Assembly: GCA_029555205.1 (NCBI GenBank)
Contig: JAKPTB010000130.1
Span: 1-64,000, forward strand
Direction: 5' to 3'
DNA: 64,000 nucleotides
From: Bacillota bacterium
GTDB taxonomy: Bacteria; Bacillota; Desulfotomaculia; Desulfotomaculales; Pelotomaculaceae
Below, in pieces: positions 44,715 through 52,531 of this stretch. The notes under the pieces were generated by a model. It saw only the letters and a program-made list of their open reading frames with translations, ran no database searches and was not told the DNA's origin. The first letter of the stretch is position 1. Each line of letters opens with the position of its first letter. Position numbers and translations under genes: made by a program.

Positions 44715-44840
44715 TTGCCCGACCTGGAAAATGTTCAACATGATCTATTACTGATTATCGCAACAAGTCTTGCCATTCTTTTTGCTACAGGACTTGCAGG
44801 GTCGCCAAGCAGAGCCGGGGTGCCGGTCATTTTTCCCTAA
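44715..44840 (+). CDS. Putative 41-residue single-pass membrane miniprotein
   Basis: A TTG at 44715 follows AAGGTG by eight bases and opens a 41-codon frame. Its hydrophobic core, LLLIIATSLAILFATGLAG (about residues 11-29), looks like one transmembrane helix, with an acidic N-terminus (LPDLENVQHD) and a short C-terminus. I recognise no family. A TATAAT-like AT-rich block sits just upstream (near 44680). It precedes another unknown gene by 46 bases on the same strand, between spoIIGA and selD. The 44360-44714 gap holds nothing else I can support. Confidence 0.45.
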   Translation: MPDLENVQHDLLLIIATSLAILFATGLAGSPSRAGVPVIFP

Positions 44841-44886
44841 GACCGGCCTTTGAATGCTTTTTCGCCCTAAAAAAGGGGGAAATCCC

Positions 44887-45228
44887 TTGTCTCCTTCTAA
44901 TGACCTGCTTTCTTTATTCGAACAGGCCTTAGCCCAATTCACTCAGGGAAAAGGGTATCCCGCACAAAACATTCCAAAAACAAAAGACGCCGGCTGCACC
45001 AGCGTCAAAAAAAAAATACCATTACTTACACCCCAAAAAATCCTGGTCATCCTGGGTCTCCTGGCGGGCGTCCTGGAAGTCAGGTCGATAACGGTAGATA
45101 GAGATCAAGTCATTGAAATTCTCCTGGAAGGCTCGCTAAGACGAAGGACCAAACTGGACCAGATGCTTGATGAAATTGGGGAAATGCCTTTTGACGAAGT
45201 TTTGAATTCTATCATCAGGAGGGGTTGA
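44887..45228 (+). CDS. Hypothetical protein of unknown function
   Basis: A 113-residue frame from the TTG at 44887, seven bases after AAAAAAGGGGG; an ATG at 44854 is possible but has no ribosome site. The first half is hydrophilic and Ser/Lys-rich, with ALAQFTQGKGYPAQNIPKTK. The second half has a hydrophobic stretch KILVILGLLAGVLEVRSITV (about residues 50-69) followed by a charged helix (VIEILLEGSLRRRTKLDQML). It could be a membrane-associated or DNA-binding protein; I cannot place it in a family. It converges on selD with a 19-base gap. Confidence 0.5.
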   Translation: MSPSNDLLSLFEQALAQFTQGKGYPAQNIPKTKDAGCTSVKKKIPLLTPQKILVILGLLAGVLEVRSITVDRDQVIEILLEGSLRRRTKLDQMLDEIGEMPFDEVLNSIIRRG

Positions 45229-45247
45229 CAGGTTTATAGTAAACGTT

Positions 45248-46297
45248 TCAGTCTTCAATTTTTATCAAGGGCTTTTCATAATCTATTATTTCACCAATCT
45301 GTGCTCCCGTTACACCTTCAGCTTCCAGTGCTTCCAGGACAGCTGCCGCTTTATCCCCCGGGACGGCCATCAGGAGCCCCCCCGAAGTCTGGGGGTCGGC
45401 CAGGATCAGTTTGTCTGTTTCATCAATGGAACTGCTCCACTGTAGCTTTTCCTCAAGATAGTTGAGGTTCCGGTAGGCCCCGGTGGGGATCAAGCCGAGG
45501 GAGGCAAGCTCACGGACCTGTTCCAGAACGGGTATTTGTGACAAAAAGATGCGGGCGCCTACGCTGCCGGCTGCTGCCATTTCGTAAAGATGGCCCAGTA
45601 ATCCGAAGCCGGTGATGTCCGTACAGGCATGGGCCCCGGCTTCAAGCATAACCCGGGAAGCCCGATCGTTCAGCGCCTCCATCAACTTTACAGCACTGTT
45701 GTACGTCCGGTCGTCAGCCAGTTCGCCCTTAGCGGCGGTAACGATAATGCCGGTTCCCAAGGGCTTGGTTAGAATCAGAGCATCCCCCGGAAGCGCCCCG
45801 GCATTTTTAACGACCCTGTCCGGATGTACCAGGCCGGTAACGGCAAGCCCGTATTTGGGCTCTTTATCTTCAATGGTGTGGCCGCCCACCACCAGGGCTC
45901 CGGCTTCTTTAACCTTGTCGGCGCCGCCCCGCAGGATTTCCACCAGCACTTCCAGGGACAGGTCCTTGCAGGGAAAGCCGATAATATTCAGGGCCAGGAG
46001 CGGTTTTGCCCCCATGGCGTAAATATCGCTCAAAGCATTTGCCGCGGTTATGGAGCCAAAGGTATATGGATCGTCCACCACCGGTGTAAAATAATCGACA
46101 GTCTGGACAATGGCTATTTCATCATTCAGACGGTAAACCGCCGCGTCGTCGCAGGTGGAGGAACCCACCAGCAGGTTCGGGTCCTCCACCGGAGCCAGCC
46201 GGCACAGTACCTGTGCCAGGTCCTGAGGACTCAGCTTCGCTGCTCACCCGGCGCTGCCGGCCAGCATGGTTAGCCGCGGGTTTTTGTTCTTATTCAT
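45248..46297 (-). CDS. selD: Selenide, water dikinase, itself a selenoprotein (UGA = Sec18)
   Basis: A 349-residue SelD when the in-frame TGA at 46246-46244 is read as selenocysteine: the N-terminus becomes MNKNKNPRLTMLAGSAG-Sec-AAKLSPQDLAQVL. Cys or Sec at this spot is the catalytic residue of SelD, followed by the conserved AAK lysine. Later motifs include VGSSTCDDAAVYRL, VVGGHTIEDKEP and DITGFGLLGHLYEMA. The ATG at 46297 has GGGGAGGAACG directly upstream; automatic calls would begin at 46189 and lose the active site. It makes selenophosphate from selenide and ATP for Sec-tRNA and selenouridine. The presence of Sec implies selA/selB/selC elsewhere. Confidence 0.93.
46202..46246 (-). promoter_or_regulatory. 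UGA-Sec codon and SECIS-like hairpin of selD
   Basis: About 30 bases after the UGA the mRNA forms GGCACAG-GTA-CTGTGCC, a perfect 7-bp stem with GU in the apical loop, as bacterial SECIS elements need for SelB. A smaller CTGAG-TC-CTCAG hairpin lies between. Confidence 0.75.
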
Positions 46298-46330
46298 CGT
46301 TCCTCCCCTTTTCTCCAAGCCATTTACTGT

Positions 46331-46453
46331 TTATTTATTTTCGGGACCCCGTTCCGGGTCAATTACTTTTTGAGTTCCCCGGATCCGGTTCAATTCTTCC
46401 TTGCGGTTACCCCTGGTTTCAATCTTAACAGGTTTCTTTTTCCGCCCGGCCAT
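46331..46453 (-). CDS. Putative 40-residue basic miniprotein
   Basis: Starts at the ATG at 46453 after AAGGGGGGGCGGC and reads MAGRKKKPVKIETRGNRKEE, then LNRIRGTQKVIDPERGPENK. It is highly basic at the N-terminus, has no Cys and no membrane segment, and resembles ribosome- or nucleic-acid-associated miniproteins only in composition. It lies 71 bases after the ftsZ terminator and 33 bases before the selD ATG, so it could share a transcript with selD. No family is recognised. Confidence 0.5.
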   Translation of the reverse strand: MAGRKKKPVKIETRGNRKEELNRIRGTQKVIDPERGPENK

Positions 46454-46523
46454 ATGCCGCCCCCCCTTCCGCCGGAATATCTTATATAGCTTTGGTGGAG
46501 CGGGTTTTATTTATACTCCTTTT

Positions 46524-46556
46524 ACAAAAAACCCCCTGTCCGGCAGGGGGTTTTTT
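46524..46556 (-). terminator. Intrinsic terminator after ftsZ
   Basis: Minus strand CCCCCTG-CCGGA-CAGGGGG followed by TTTTTTGT. It starts only a few bases past the ftsZ stop. Confidence 0.92.
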
Positions 46557-46557
46557 T

Positions 46558-47613
46558 TTAACGTCTGCGTAAAAAAGCCGGAATATCCAGATCATCATGG
46601 GTAGACAATGGTTTAATTTCCAGTTCATCAACGGTACGTCCCTTTTTCGTTTTCGGTACCCGCTGATCAAATCCTGTGGCAATAACGGTTACCCGGACAT
46701 CATCTTCCATCCTCTCGTCGATAACGGCTCCAAAAATAATGTTGGCCTCCGGATCAGCAGCCTGAGCAATAATCTCAGCCGCCTCGTTTACCTCAAACAG
46801 ACCCAGGGAAGCACCACCTGTAATATTTAACAAGACTCCCCTGGCCCCCTCAATGGAGGTTTCCAGCAGCGGGCTGGAAATGGATGCCCGGGCGGCTTCC
46901 GTAGCCCTGTTATCCCCGCTTGCAATGCCGATCCCCATCAAAGCAGAACCAGTTTCCTTCATAATGGTCTTAACATCGGCAAAATCCAGGTTAATTAAGC
47001 CTGGTACGGCAATCAGGTCGGAAATGCCCTGAACACCCTGGCGCAGCACATCATCTGCAATCCGGAAAGCCTCAACAATGGATGTTTGCTTTTCAATCAC
47101 CTGTAAAAGCCTGTCGTTGGGAATGGTAATGAGCGTGTCAACCTTTTCCTTTAGAGTCTCAATTCCAGCTTCCGCCTGGGCGGCTCTCTTGCGCCCTTCG
47201 AATGTAAAAGGCTTGGTGACAACACCCACGGTCAGGGCTCCCAGTTCCTTGGCAACCTCAGCCACAATGGGAGCAGCCCCGGTGCCTGTGCCCCCGCCCA
47301 TGCCGGCTGTGACAAAAACCATGTCAGAACCCTTCAGGGCCTGCAGGATCTCATCGCGACTTTCTTCGGCGGCCTTTTGGCCGATTTCGGGGTTGCCGCC
47401 GGAGCCCAGGCCTTTAGTCAGCTTGGTGCCGATTTGAATTTTGTGGTTGGACTGAGCCAGATAAAGCGCCTGGGCGTCGGTGTTTACCGCGATAAACTCT
47501 ACACCTTTGAGACCCGCGTGAATCATCCTGTTTACCGCGTTATTGCCACCTCCCCCGACCCCAATAACCTTTATATTGGCGAACTGGTCAAGGTCGAGTT
47601 CAAAGTCAAGCAT
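46558..47613 (-). CDS. ftsZ: Cell division protein FtsZ
   Basis: A 351-residue tubulin-like GTPase. [18 protein letters not shown] (about residues 14-31), the signature [20 protein letters not shown] (about 106-125) and the T7-loop region ([20 protein letters not shown]) are all intact. A short linker leads to the C-terminal [12 protein letters not shown] tail, which binds FtsA and SepF. It forms the Z ring. ATG at 47613 follows GGGGG within AGAGGGGGAC. It is the last gene of the dcw run and directly precedes a strong terminator. Confidence 0.98.
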   Translation of the reverse strand: MLDFELDLDQFANIKVIGVGGGGNNAVNRMIHAGLKGVEFIAVNTDAQALYLAQSNHKIQIGTKLTKGLGSGGNPEIGQKAAEESRDEILQALKGSDMVFVTAGMGGGTGTGAAPIVAEVAKELGALTVGVVTKPFTFEGRKRAAQAEAGIETLKEKVDTLITIPNDRLLQVIEKQTSIVEAFRIADDVLRQGVQGISDLIAVPGLINLDFADVKTIMKETGSALMGIGIASGDNRATEAARASISSPLLETSIEGARGVLLNITGGASLGLFEVNEAAEIIAQAADPEANIIFGAVIDERMEDDVRVTVIATGFDQRVPKTKKGRTVDELEIKPLSTHDDLDIPAFLRRR

Positions 47614-47716
47614 GCCTTTAGTCCCCCTCTATGTATTACTATCCCTTGGATTAATTCCTAAACCGCCGCATCCAGCGCCTGAAACTATTGATGAGCGTGC
47701 CGGTTAATAGCTAAGG

Positions 47717-48913
47717 TTATCTCCTGGTTCGATCCTCAAACCAGTTAAAAATCTTGCCCACAAAACCCTCATTTTGTTCCCGTCGGTTTCTTAAAACCTT
47801 CTTATCACCCGGCAGGCGCGAGAAACGGTATTTAACAAGTCCCAGGGCATTTGCATAAGCAGGGCTCAAATCTGACTTCGGGTTTTGCAGCCGGCCAATC
47901 CGGACAGGCATCTGCAATAATTTTTCAGCTATGCTGGATATTCCGCTTAACTGGGATACACCGCCATGAATCACGACTCCCCCGGGCAGGATCCCAGGGT
48001 AATCAAAACCCCTGATCACCTGGCCGGCAAGGGTAAATATCTCCGTGAGCCTGGCCTCAATGATCGAACGAACCAGATCCCGGGTATTCTTACCTTGAAC
48101 AGTGTCACATACACCGTTTCCTGCGCTGACATCTTCACCCCCCGGGGGTTCTTCAGTCCTGTATTCCTTTAATATTTCCACGGCCCGGGTCAGGGACAGG
48201 CTAAGTCCGATAGCCAGATCACCGGCCAGGTGCTCTCCCCCCAGGGGAAGTACGGTTGTTTCCCTGAGCGAACCCCTGTTGAAAATACTAACGGAGGTAA
48301 TCCCCGCCCCGATATCTATCAGAATAGTTCCCAATTCTTTTTCAGCCGGCGTTAGCAAAGCGCATGAACAGGCCAGGGGACTGTAGACCACTTCCTGAAC
48401 GGCGAGGCCGGCCAGGCGCGCGCACTCAATTAAATTCGCAATATCTTCTGAAGGCGCTGTTAAAACCCGGCCGCAGTTTTGCTCCAACCCGGGAGTTGTT
48501 CCTGCTAAAGGCGCCGGTAGTCGCTTAAGGATTCTATGGCCCGGGGTCACTGCAGCCAGCCCCGGATCACTCCCTGTAACTGCAGGGCGTTCTTTCCCGG
48601 GGCGGGAACCGAAGGACCCGGTCAACATAAGGCCGCCCGGGTAATCTAGAACTTCAATGTTTGCACTGCAATAGCTGACAGAAACCCTGCCTACCCTGAT
48701 CCCCGCCATCTTTTCAGCTTTTTCCAGGGCTTGTTTAACAGACTTTGCCGCGAGAGCAGGATTTTCTATTACGCCCTTATGGATACCTACACTAGGGGAT
48801 TCTCCTACTCCTACCACCTCAAGGGATCCTTTGTAAATAATGGCAATGACCACAGCATTCTTCGAAGTACCTGGATCAAGGCCCATTAATACAACGGGTA
48901 GATCTTTAGCCAA
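47717..48913 (-). CDS. ftsA: Cell division protein FtsA
   Basis: A 398-residue actin-fold protein. GLDPGTSKNAVVIA (about residues 12-25) is phosphate loop 1, TILIDIGAGITSVSIF near 208 is phosphate loop 2, and GVVIHGGVSQLSGI near 325 the adenosine motif. The C-terminus (RREQNEGFVGKIFNWFEDRT) is the amphipathic membrane anchor. It tethers FtsZ to the membrane. A stretch at about 105-150 (ITGSDPGLAAVTPGHRILKR-like) is more divergent than in most FtsA. It starts with TTG at 48913 after GGGAGG. Immediately upstream of ftsZ. Confidence 0.93.
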   Translation of the reverse strand: MAKDLPVVLMGLDPGTSKNAVVIAIIYKGSLEVVGVGESPSVGIHKGVIENPALAAKSVKQALEKAEKMAGIRVGRVSVSYCSANIEVLDYPGGLMLTGSFGSRPGKERPAVTGSDPGLAAVTPGHRILKRLPAPLAGTTPGLEQNCGRVLTAPSEDIANLIECARLAGLAVQEVVYSPLACSCALLTPAEKELGTILIDIGAGITSVSIFNRGSLRETTVLPLGGEHLAGDLAIGLSLSLTRAVEILKEYRTEEPPGGEDVSAGNGVCDTVQGKNTRDLVRSIIEARLTEIFTLAGQVIRGFDYPGILPGGVVIHGGVSQLSGISSIAEKLLQMPVRIGRLQNPKSDLSPAYANALGLVKYRFSRLPGDKKVLRNRREQNEGFVGKIFNWFEDRTRR

Positions 48914-48987
48914 CCAGGGCGCCTCCCGACCAAACTTTGGCTATTGTGTTAGGATTCCACGCAAATGGCGATTTCCCTTTTAAAAAA

Positions 48988-49329
48988 TTATTTTTTTAAC
49001 AGGTGACGGCGGATAATGGCAAGGTTCTGGAACAACCTGACCCCAAAGGCCACCACTGCAGCCAGATAAAGATCAATTCCCAGACGTTCTCCAACAAAGG
49101 CCAGCCCTGCGGCAAGCAGGGCGTTACTGAAAAAACCGGTAATAAAAATTGTGTTATCAAAGTGTTCTTCCATGGCCGCACGCAAACCGCCAAAAACCGA
49201 GTCCAGAGCCGCCAGGGCCGCCACGGACAAATATTTGGCATAAGCATGGGGCAGGACTACGGGCATGTTGAGCCCGATCAGAACACCCGCTGCAATTCCG
49301 ATAACTGTCAACCAAAGTCCCAACCACAT
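48988..49329 (-). CDS. sbp: Small basic family protein (DUF1290/SBP)
   Basis: A 113-residue membrane protein with three or four helices and the conserved LSVAALAALDSVFGGLRAAM (about residues 34-53), then FITGFFSNALLAAGLAFVGE, which marks DUF1290. In Bacillus sbp lies between divIB-ylxW/X and ftsA, as it does here. Function unknown. ATG at 49329. Confidence 0.88.
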   Translation of the reverse strand: MWLGLWLTVIGIAAGVLIGLNMPVVLPHAYAKYLSVAALAALDSVFGGLRAAMEEHFDNTIFITGFFSNALLAAGLAFVGERLGIDLYLAAVVAFGVRLFQNLAIIRRHLLKK

Positions 49330-49384
49330 TTAGCCATCACCTTTGCCTATCTAGTATTTATTGTAAAATTTCCAAAACCAGAGC

Positions 49385-50089
49385 TTATTTCTGGGTAGGT
49401 CTGGCATACTCCGGGCGCAGGGAACCGTCGTAAGCAGGCACCCGGATTTGTTCCTTGGTCTCCACATTCACAAGCGCCCCCTGCTCGCTTAAGTATTCTG
49501 CCAGCCCGCCTTTTAATTCCAGACTGCTCTTCAGCGTGCCCGGATTGCCGATGGCGATAACCTTGTAAGGAGGTGATAGCCGGGTGAGGTTCACATTTAT
49601 ATGGTTTCCCGCCAGGCGGACCTGGCTGGTGGCCAAAATCCTCTGGCCGTTTATAGCTATAGCCTCTGCTCCGGCGCCCCGCAGGTCGTTTAATATTTTT
49701 AGTAAATCTTCATCCTTGATAATATAAGCCGCATTTTCCAGGTAACTTAATCCGGCGCCGGGCGGGTTATCCAGCGTCACTTCCACTCCCGGTCCCACCA
49801 GTGGCAGAAGACCGGCAATGAGCTTGATTTTATACAGCTCACTATCCAGTGCCCCCGCAGCCCCGGCGTGGCTGATCATGGCCTCCTCCAGCTTTGCTTC
49901 CAGGTCGGAAACCTCTTCCTGAAGTTGACTCACGTCTTTTTCCAGCTGCTTTTTTTCAATGGTTAATTCCTGAACCCTGTCAAAGGGTAGCGGAAGATCC
50001 TTACTGCTGGCTGTGCGAAACTGCATGGCCAGCATGGAACCCACTACCACAGCAAAAATTGTTATATATAAATAGGTTGATCTATTCAA
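49385..50089 (-). CDS. DUF881 family membrane protein (YlxW/YlxX-like), copy 1
   Basis: A 234-residue protein with an N-terminal transmembrane helix (about residues 5-22), a coiled-coil stalk (KKQLEKDVSQLQEEVSDLEA, about 47-66) and the DUF881 domain (about 85-225: GPGVEVTLDNPPG, LLKILNDLRGAGAEAIAING, VIAIGNPGTLKSSLELKGGL). The second TTG at 50089 is chosen because AGGGG lies at proper spacing; the first, at 50095, is too close. It is a paralog of the next gene, 11 bases upstream. Confidence 0.87.
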   Translation of the reverse strand: MNRSTYLYITIFAVVVGSMLAMQFRTASSKDLPLPFDRVQELTIEKKQLEKDVSQLQEEVSDLEAKLEEAMISHAGAAGALDSELYKIKLIAGLLPLVGPGVEVTLDNPPGAGLSYLENAAYIIKDEDLLKILNDLRGAGAEAIAINGQRILATSQVRLAGNHINVNLTRLSPPYKVIAIGNPGTLKSSLELKGGLAEYLSEQGALVNVETKEQIRVPAYDGSLRPEYARPTQK

Positions 50090-50100
50090 AACCAAATCCC

Positions 50101-50796
50101 CTAACTCTCTGCTCTGGCATATTCGAACCTGATTCCACCACTGTAGGCAGGTACGGTTACTTCGGGCAATTTTTTAACCGCCACCTGGATCCCCCAAAAC
50201 TGGAGAGTTTCCGCTACTCCGCCTTTCATCTTGAGGGAACTTTCCAGGGTATCCGGGTTGCCGATGGCCGTAATTACATAGGGAGGCGCCAAGCGCTTAT
50301 TCTTATTCAGGAGAATGGTCGGACCGGTACAGCGGACTTCGGTGGTAGCCAAAAGTCTCTGCCCGTTAATGGAAAGGGCTTCCGCGCCGGCCGCCCTCAA
50401 TTCGTTCAGGACCAGCAAGATATCTTCATCATGCAGGACATAAAGATTAGGGTTCTGACCCGGCTTAAGGGCAACACTGCTGTCGTTCAAGGTAACCTCG
50501 ACACCGGGGCCCCTTACTTCGCTTACACCGGCCTCAATTATGGCATGTTCCAGCGCTTCCTTAATTTCTGAGACCTGGGGACCTGCAGTTACTTGATCCA
50601 GTTGAGAACGCAGTTCATCCACCCGTTTCTGAAAGCTATCCCGGTCAATTTTGAGTTTTTCAACCTGAGCAGAAAGCTCCTTCGCTCTCTGGACAGCCTC
50701 GCTGGCCTGGATCTCCCTGGTAACCCGGTACTGGGCAGCCAGCATAATACCAAGGACCAGACCAACCAGGATAACGGCCCACTGGTAGCTTCTCAA
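50101..50796 (-). CDS. DUF881 family membrane protein (YlxW/YlxX-like), copy 2
   Basis: A 231-residue paralog of the preceding entry: transmembrane helix (about residues 5-22), coiled coil (AVQRAKELSAQVEKLKIDRD) and DUF881 domain (GPGVEVTLNDSSVALKPGQN, VLNELRAAGAEALSINGQRL, AIGNPDTLESSLKMKGGVAE). Two copies side by side is the usual Firmicutes arrangement between ftsQ and sbp; function is unknown but linked to division by position. The TTG at 50796 follows GGGGGG by six bases, giving a 13-base gap to ftsQ instead of the overlap implied by a longer frame from 50859. Confidence 0.87.
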   Translation of the reverse strand: MRSYQWAVILVGLVLGIMLAAQYRVTREIQASEAVQRAKELSAQVEKLKIDRDSFQKRVDELRSQLDQVTAGPQVSEIKEALEHAIIEAGVSEVRGPGVEVTLNDSSVALKPGQNPNLYVLHDEDILLVLNELRAAGAEALSINGQRLLATTEVRCTGPTILLNKNKRLAPPYVITAIGNPDTLESSLKMKGGVAETLQFWGIQVAVKKLPEVTVPAYSGGIRFEYARAES

Positions 50797-50809
50797 AAAT
50801 ATCCCCCCG

Positions 50810-51577
50810 CTATTGAACTTTGTAAAGGACCACCGGCTGGCCGGCACAAGAAAGGTCAATATAATTAATTTTATCCTTCTGTTTGCTTAATTGCTGCAAA
50901 AGCTGCTCCAGGATAGCCCCTTTTTCCGGTATCTCCATGGCCAGACCCAAACGGCACTGGATCCCCTCCAGGGCGTAAAGGATTATTTGACCATCCTCAG
51001 CGGTGTGGACCTCCGAAAGACTGGCTACAACTGAAGCAGGCAATCCGGTGATTACCTTCAGGGCGTCTCCCAGTCTTTCCGCTTGTACAGCCTGACCGGG
51101 ATTGGGCAGTTCGTACTCAATGCCCGTCAACACGGGCAGTCCGGGGGTACCGGCCCTGGCTTCCTGCAAATAAATACCTTCTTCGTCCACCTTGATAAAG
51201 CCTTCCCGGGCAGGCAAAAGGGCAAAAGGTTTGCGCTCCAGGACATTTATGACCACGGAGGATGGAAGCGATCTATCAACCTGGACTTCTTTGATCATTG
51301 AGATCAATTCCAGGTTGGCTTTTGCGGTATTCAGATCGACCTTAAAAATGTTTTCACCAATACCGATATTGGCAATGGAAATTATTTGCTCCTCGCTGAT
51401 ATACTCGTTGCCCCGCACCAGTACCCGGTGGACTTCAAAAATTGGGGACTGTAGCAGGACATAACCGCTTACAATAACTATTAAAACAAAAAAAACACTC
51501 TCCAGGACATTCCACTTTTTCTTTCCGTTGCCTCTTTTATAATAACCGGTCAAGAATTTCACTCCGGTCCGACTCAA
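50810..51577 (-). CDS. ftsQ: Cell division protein FtsQ/DivIB
   Basis: A 255-residue bitopic protein. A basic cytoplasmic segment (about residues 1-24), a transmembrane helix (VLESVFFVLIVIVSGYVLLQ, 24-43) and a POTRA domain (FEVHRVLVRGNEYISEEQII, ending VVINVLERKP, about 48-118) are followed by the FtsQ/DivIB beta domain. It joins FtsL/DivIC and FtsB in the septal complex. It starts with TTG at 51577 after GGGGA. Between it and murA lie two opposite-strand miniprotein genes. Confidence 0.92.
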   Translation of the reverse strand: MSRTGVKFLTGYYKRGNGKKKWNVLESVFFVLIVIVSGYVLLQSPIFEVHRVLVRGNEYISEEQIISIANIGIGENIFKVDLNTAKANLELISMIKEVQVDRSLPSSVVINVLERKPFALLPAREGFIKVDEEGIYLQEARAGTPGLPVLTGIEYELPNPGQAVQAERLGDALKVITGLPASVVASLSEVHTAEDGQIILYALEGIQCRLGLAMEIPEKGAILEQLLQQLSKQKDKINYIDLSCAGQPVVLYKVQ

Positions 51578-51745
51578 TTATTTTTCCCCATATGTAATTA
51601 TACCAACCAAGTAAGACTTGTCCATAAGAATCTGTAAAAGAAAATAATGTCTGATTCTGGATGAGTGCAGGGAGAGGCGGAGCCGGACTTTTGATTTATT
51701 TTAGATTAAACAAAATAAATTTGTTAGATTTTACCTGATTCTGTG

Positions 51746-51773
51746 ACAACTCGAGGTTTAAAATCATAAAATA
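51746..51773 (+). promoter_or_regulatory. SigK-type promoter for the YjcZ-like miniproteins
   Basis: AC (51746-51747), 17-base spacer, CATAAAATA (51765-51773), fitting the mother-cell SigK pattern AC-N17-CATANNNTA. It lies 158 bases before the first miniprotein. A GGGAGG at 51791 followed by a 12-codon frame (TTG, MAVLMSKPAGIF) may be a vestigial third copy. Confidence 0.5.
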
Positions 51774-51930
51774 CTGTAAAGCAGCAGAAGGGAGGAATTT
51801 GGCGGTATTAATGTCAAAGCCGGCAGGCATTTTCTAAAGTTGCACTAATGCTCCACGGCCTTTCCATGATTATAAAAAAGAGTTCCCTGAACATTTTTAT
51901 TATTAATCGACACATAAAGGAGGAATTATA

Positions 51931-52062
51931 ATGGCATTCGGCACAGGCGGAACCGGCGGCACCTGTGGCGGAATTGGGACAGGCGGATTGGGCAACTGGG
52001 CCTTCATCCTTTTCCTGATTCTCATCCTTCTGGTGGCCGGATTTGGTCTTTGCTTTATTTAA
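51931..52062 (+). CDS. YjcZ-type sporulation miniprotein, copy 1
   Basis: A 43-residue protein: Gly/Thr-rich N-terminus (MAFGTGGTGGTCGGIGTGG) and a C-terminal membrane helix (WAFILFLILILLVAGFGLCF). This layout is that of the YjcZ/SscA-like sporulation proteins found in spore formers, associated with spore coat or germination. The ATG follows AAAGGAGGAATTATA. The next gene is a diverged duplicate. Both lie opposite to the surrounding dcw genes. Confidence 0.78.
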   Translation: MAFGTGGTGGTCGGIGTGGLGNWAFILFLILILLVAGFGLCFI

Positions 52063-52160
52063 AAAATGACTGACTCTTGAAAGCATCGCAAATTCCAGAA
52101 GATTTATGATCTAAATTTGTAATGTCCGGAGAGTTGTAATCCTAAAAGGAGGAATTTAAA

Positions 52161-52307
52161 ATGGCATTTGGTTTAGCCGGAGGCGCAGCCAGTGGCGCTA
52201 CGGGAGGAGCATTTGACGGAGCGGGCGTCGGAAAGAGCAGTTTGGCTTTTATCCTTTTCCTGATCCTGATTCTGCTGGTCATCGGTTTTGGTTTTTTCTT
52301 CATCTAG
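52161..52307 (+). CDS. YjcZ-type sporulation miniprotein, copy 2
   Basis: A 48-residue paralog of the preceding miniprotein: Gly/Ala-rich start (MAFGLAGGAASGATGGAFDG) and the C-terminal helix LAFILFLILILLVIGFGFFF. The ATG follows AAAAGGAGGAATTTAAA, a ribosome site almost copied from copy 1, so the duplication included the translation signal. Between the copies (52063-52160) I found no separate clear promoter. It ends 146 bases before a terminator. Confidence 0.78.
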   Translation: MAFGLAGGAASGATGGAFDGAGVGKSSLAFILFLILILLVIGFGFFFI

Positions 52308-52452
52308 AATAAAAAAGATTCACACATCTACCTTACCGGAAAATATAGAACGGCAGGTCCGGCAAATCCCCCCGGTTTTCTAAAAACCCGCCGGCCTTGC
52401 CCGCAAACTTCCAGGTAAGGTGCAAAATGGCATTGAATTCAGAACCCCCTAA

Positions 52453-52486
52453 AGGAAGCCGCTTTTAGCGGTTTTCCTCTTTTTTG
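52453..52486 (+). terminator. Intrinsic terminator of the miniprotein genes
   Basis: AGGAAGCCGCT-TTT-AGCGGTTTTCCT (one bulge, one G-U) followed by CTTTTTTG, between the miniproteins and the converging murA. Confidence 0.8.
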
Positions 52487-52531
52487 AGCAAGCCCGTTCC
52501 CTTGTCCATTAAACAACTAAAAAAAGAGCCA

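Noticed and set aside
47725-47745. tRNA T-loop-like GGTTCGATCC
   Set aside because: It lies within the ftsA coding end and has no acceptor stem or anticodon arm around it.
51791-51837. 12-codon frame MAVLMSKPAGIF as a gene
   Set aside because: Good ribosome site but too short and without the membrane helix; noted only as a possible vestige of the miniprotein family.
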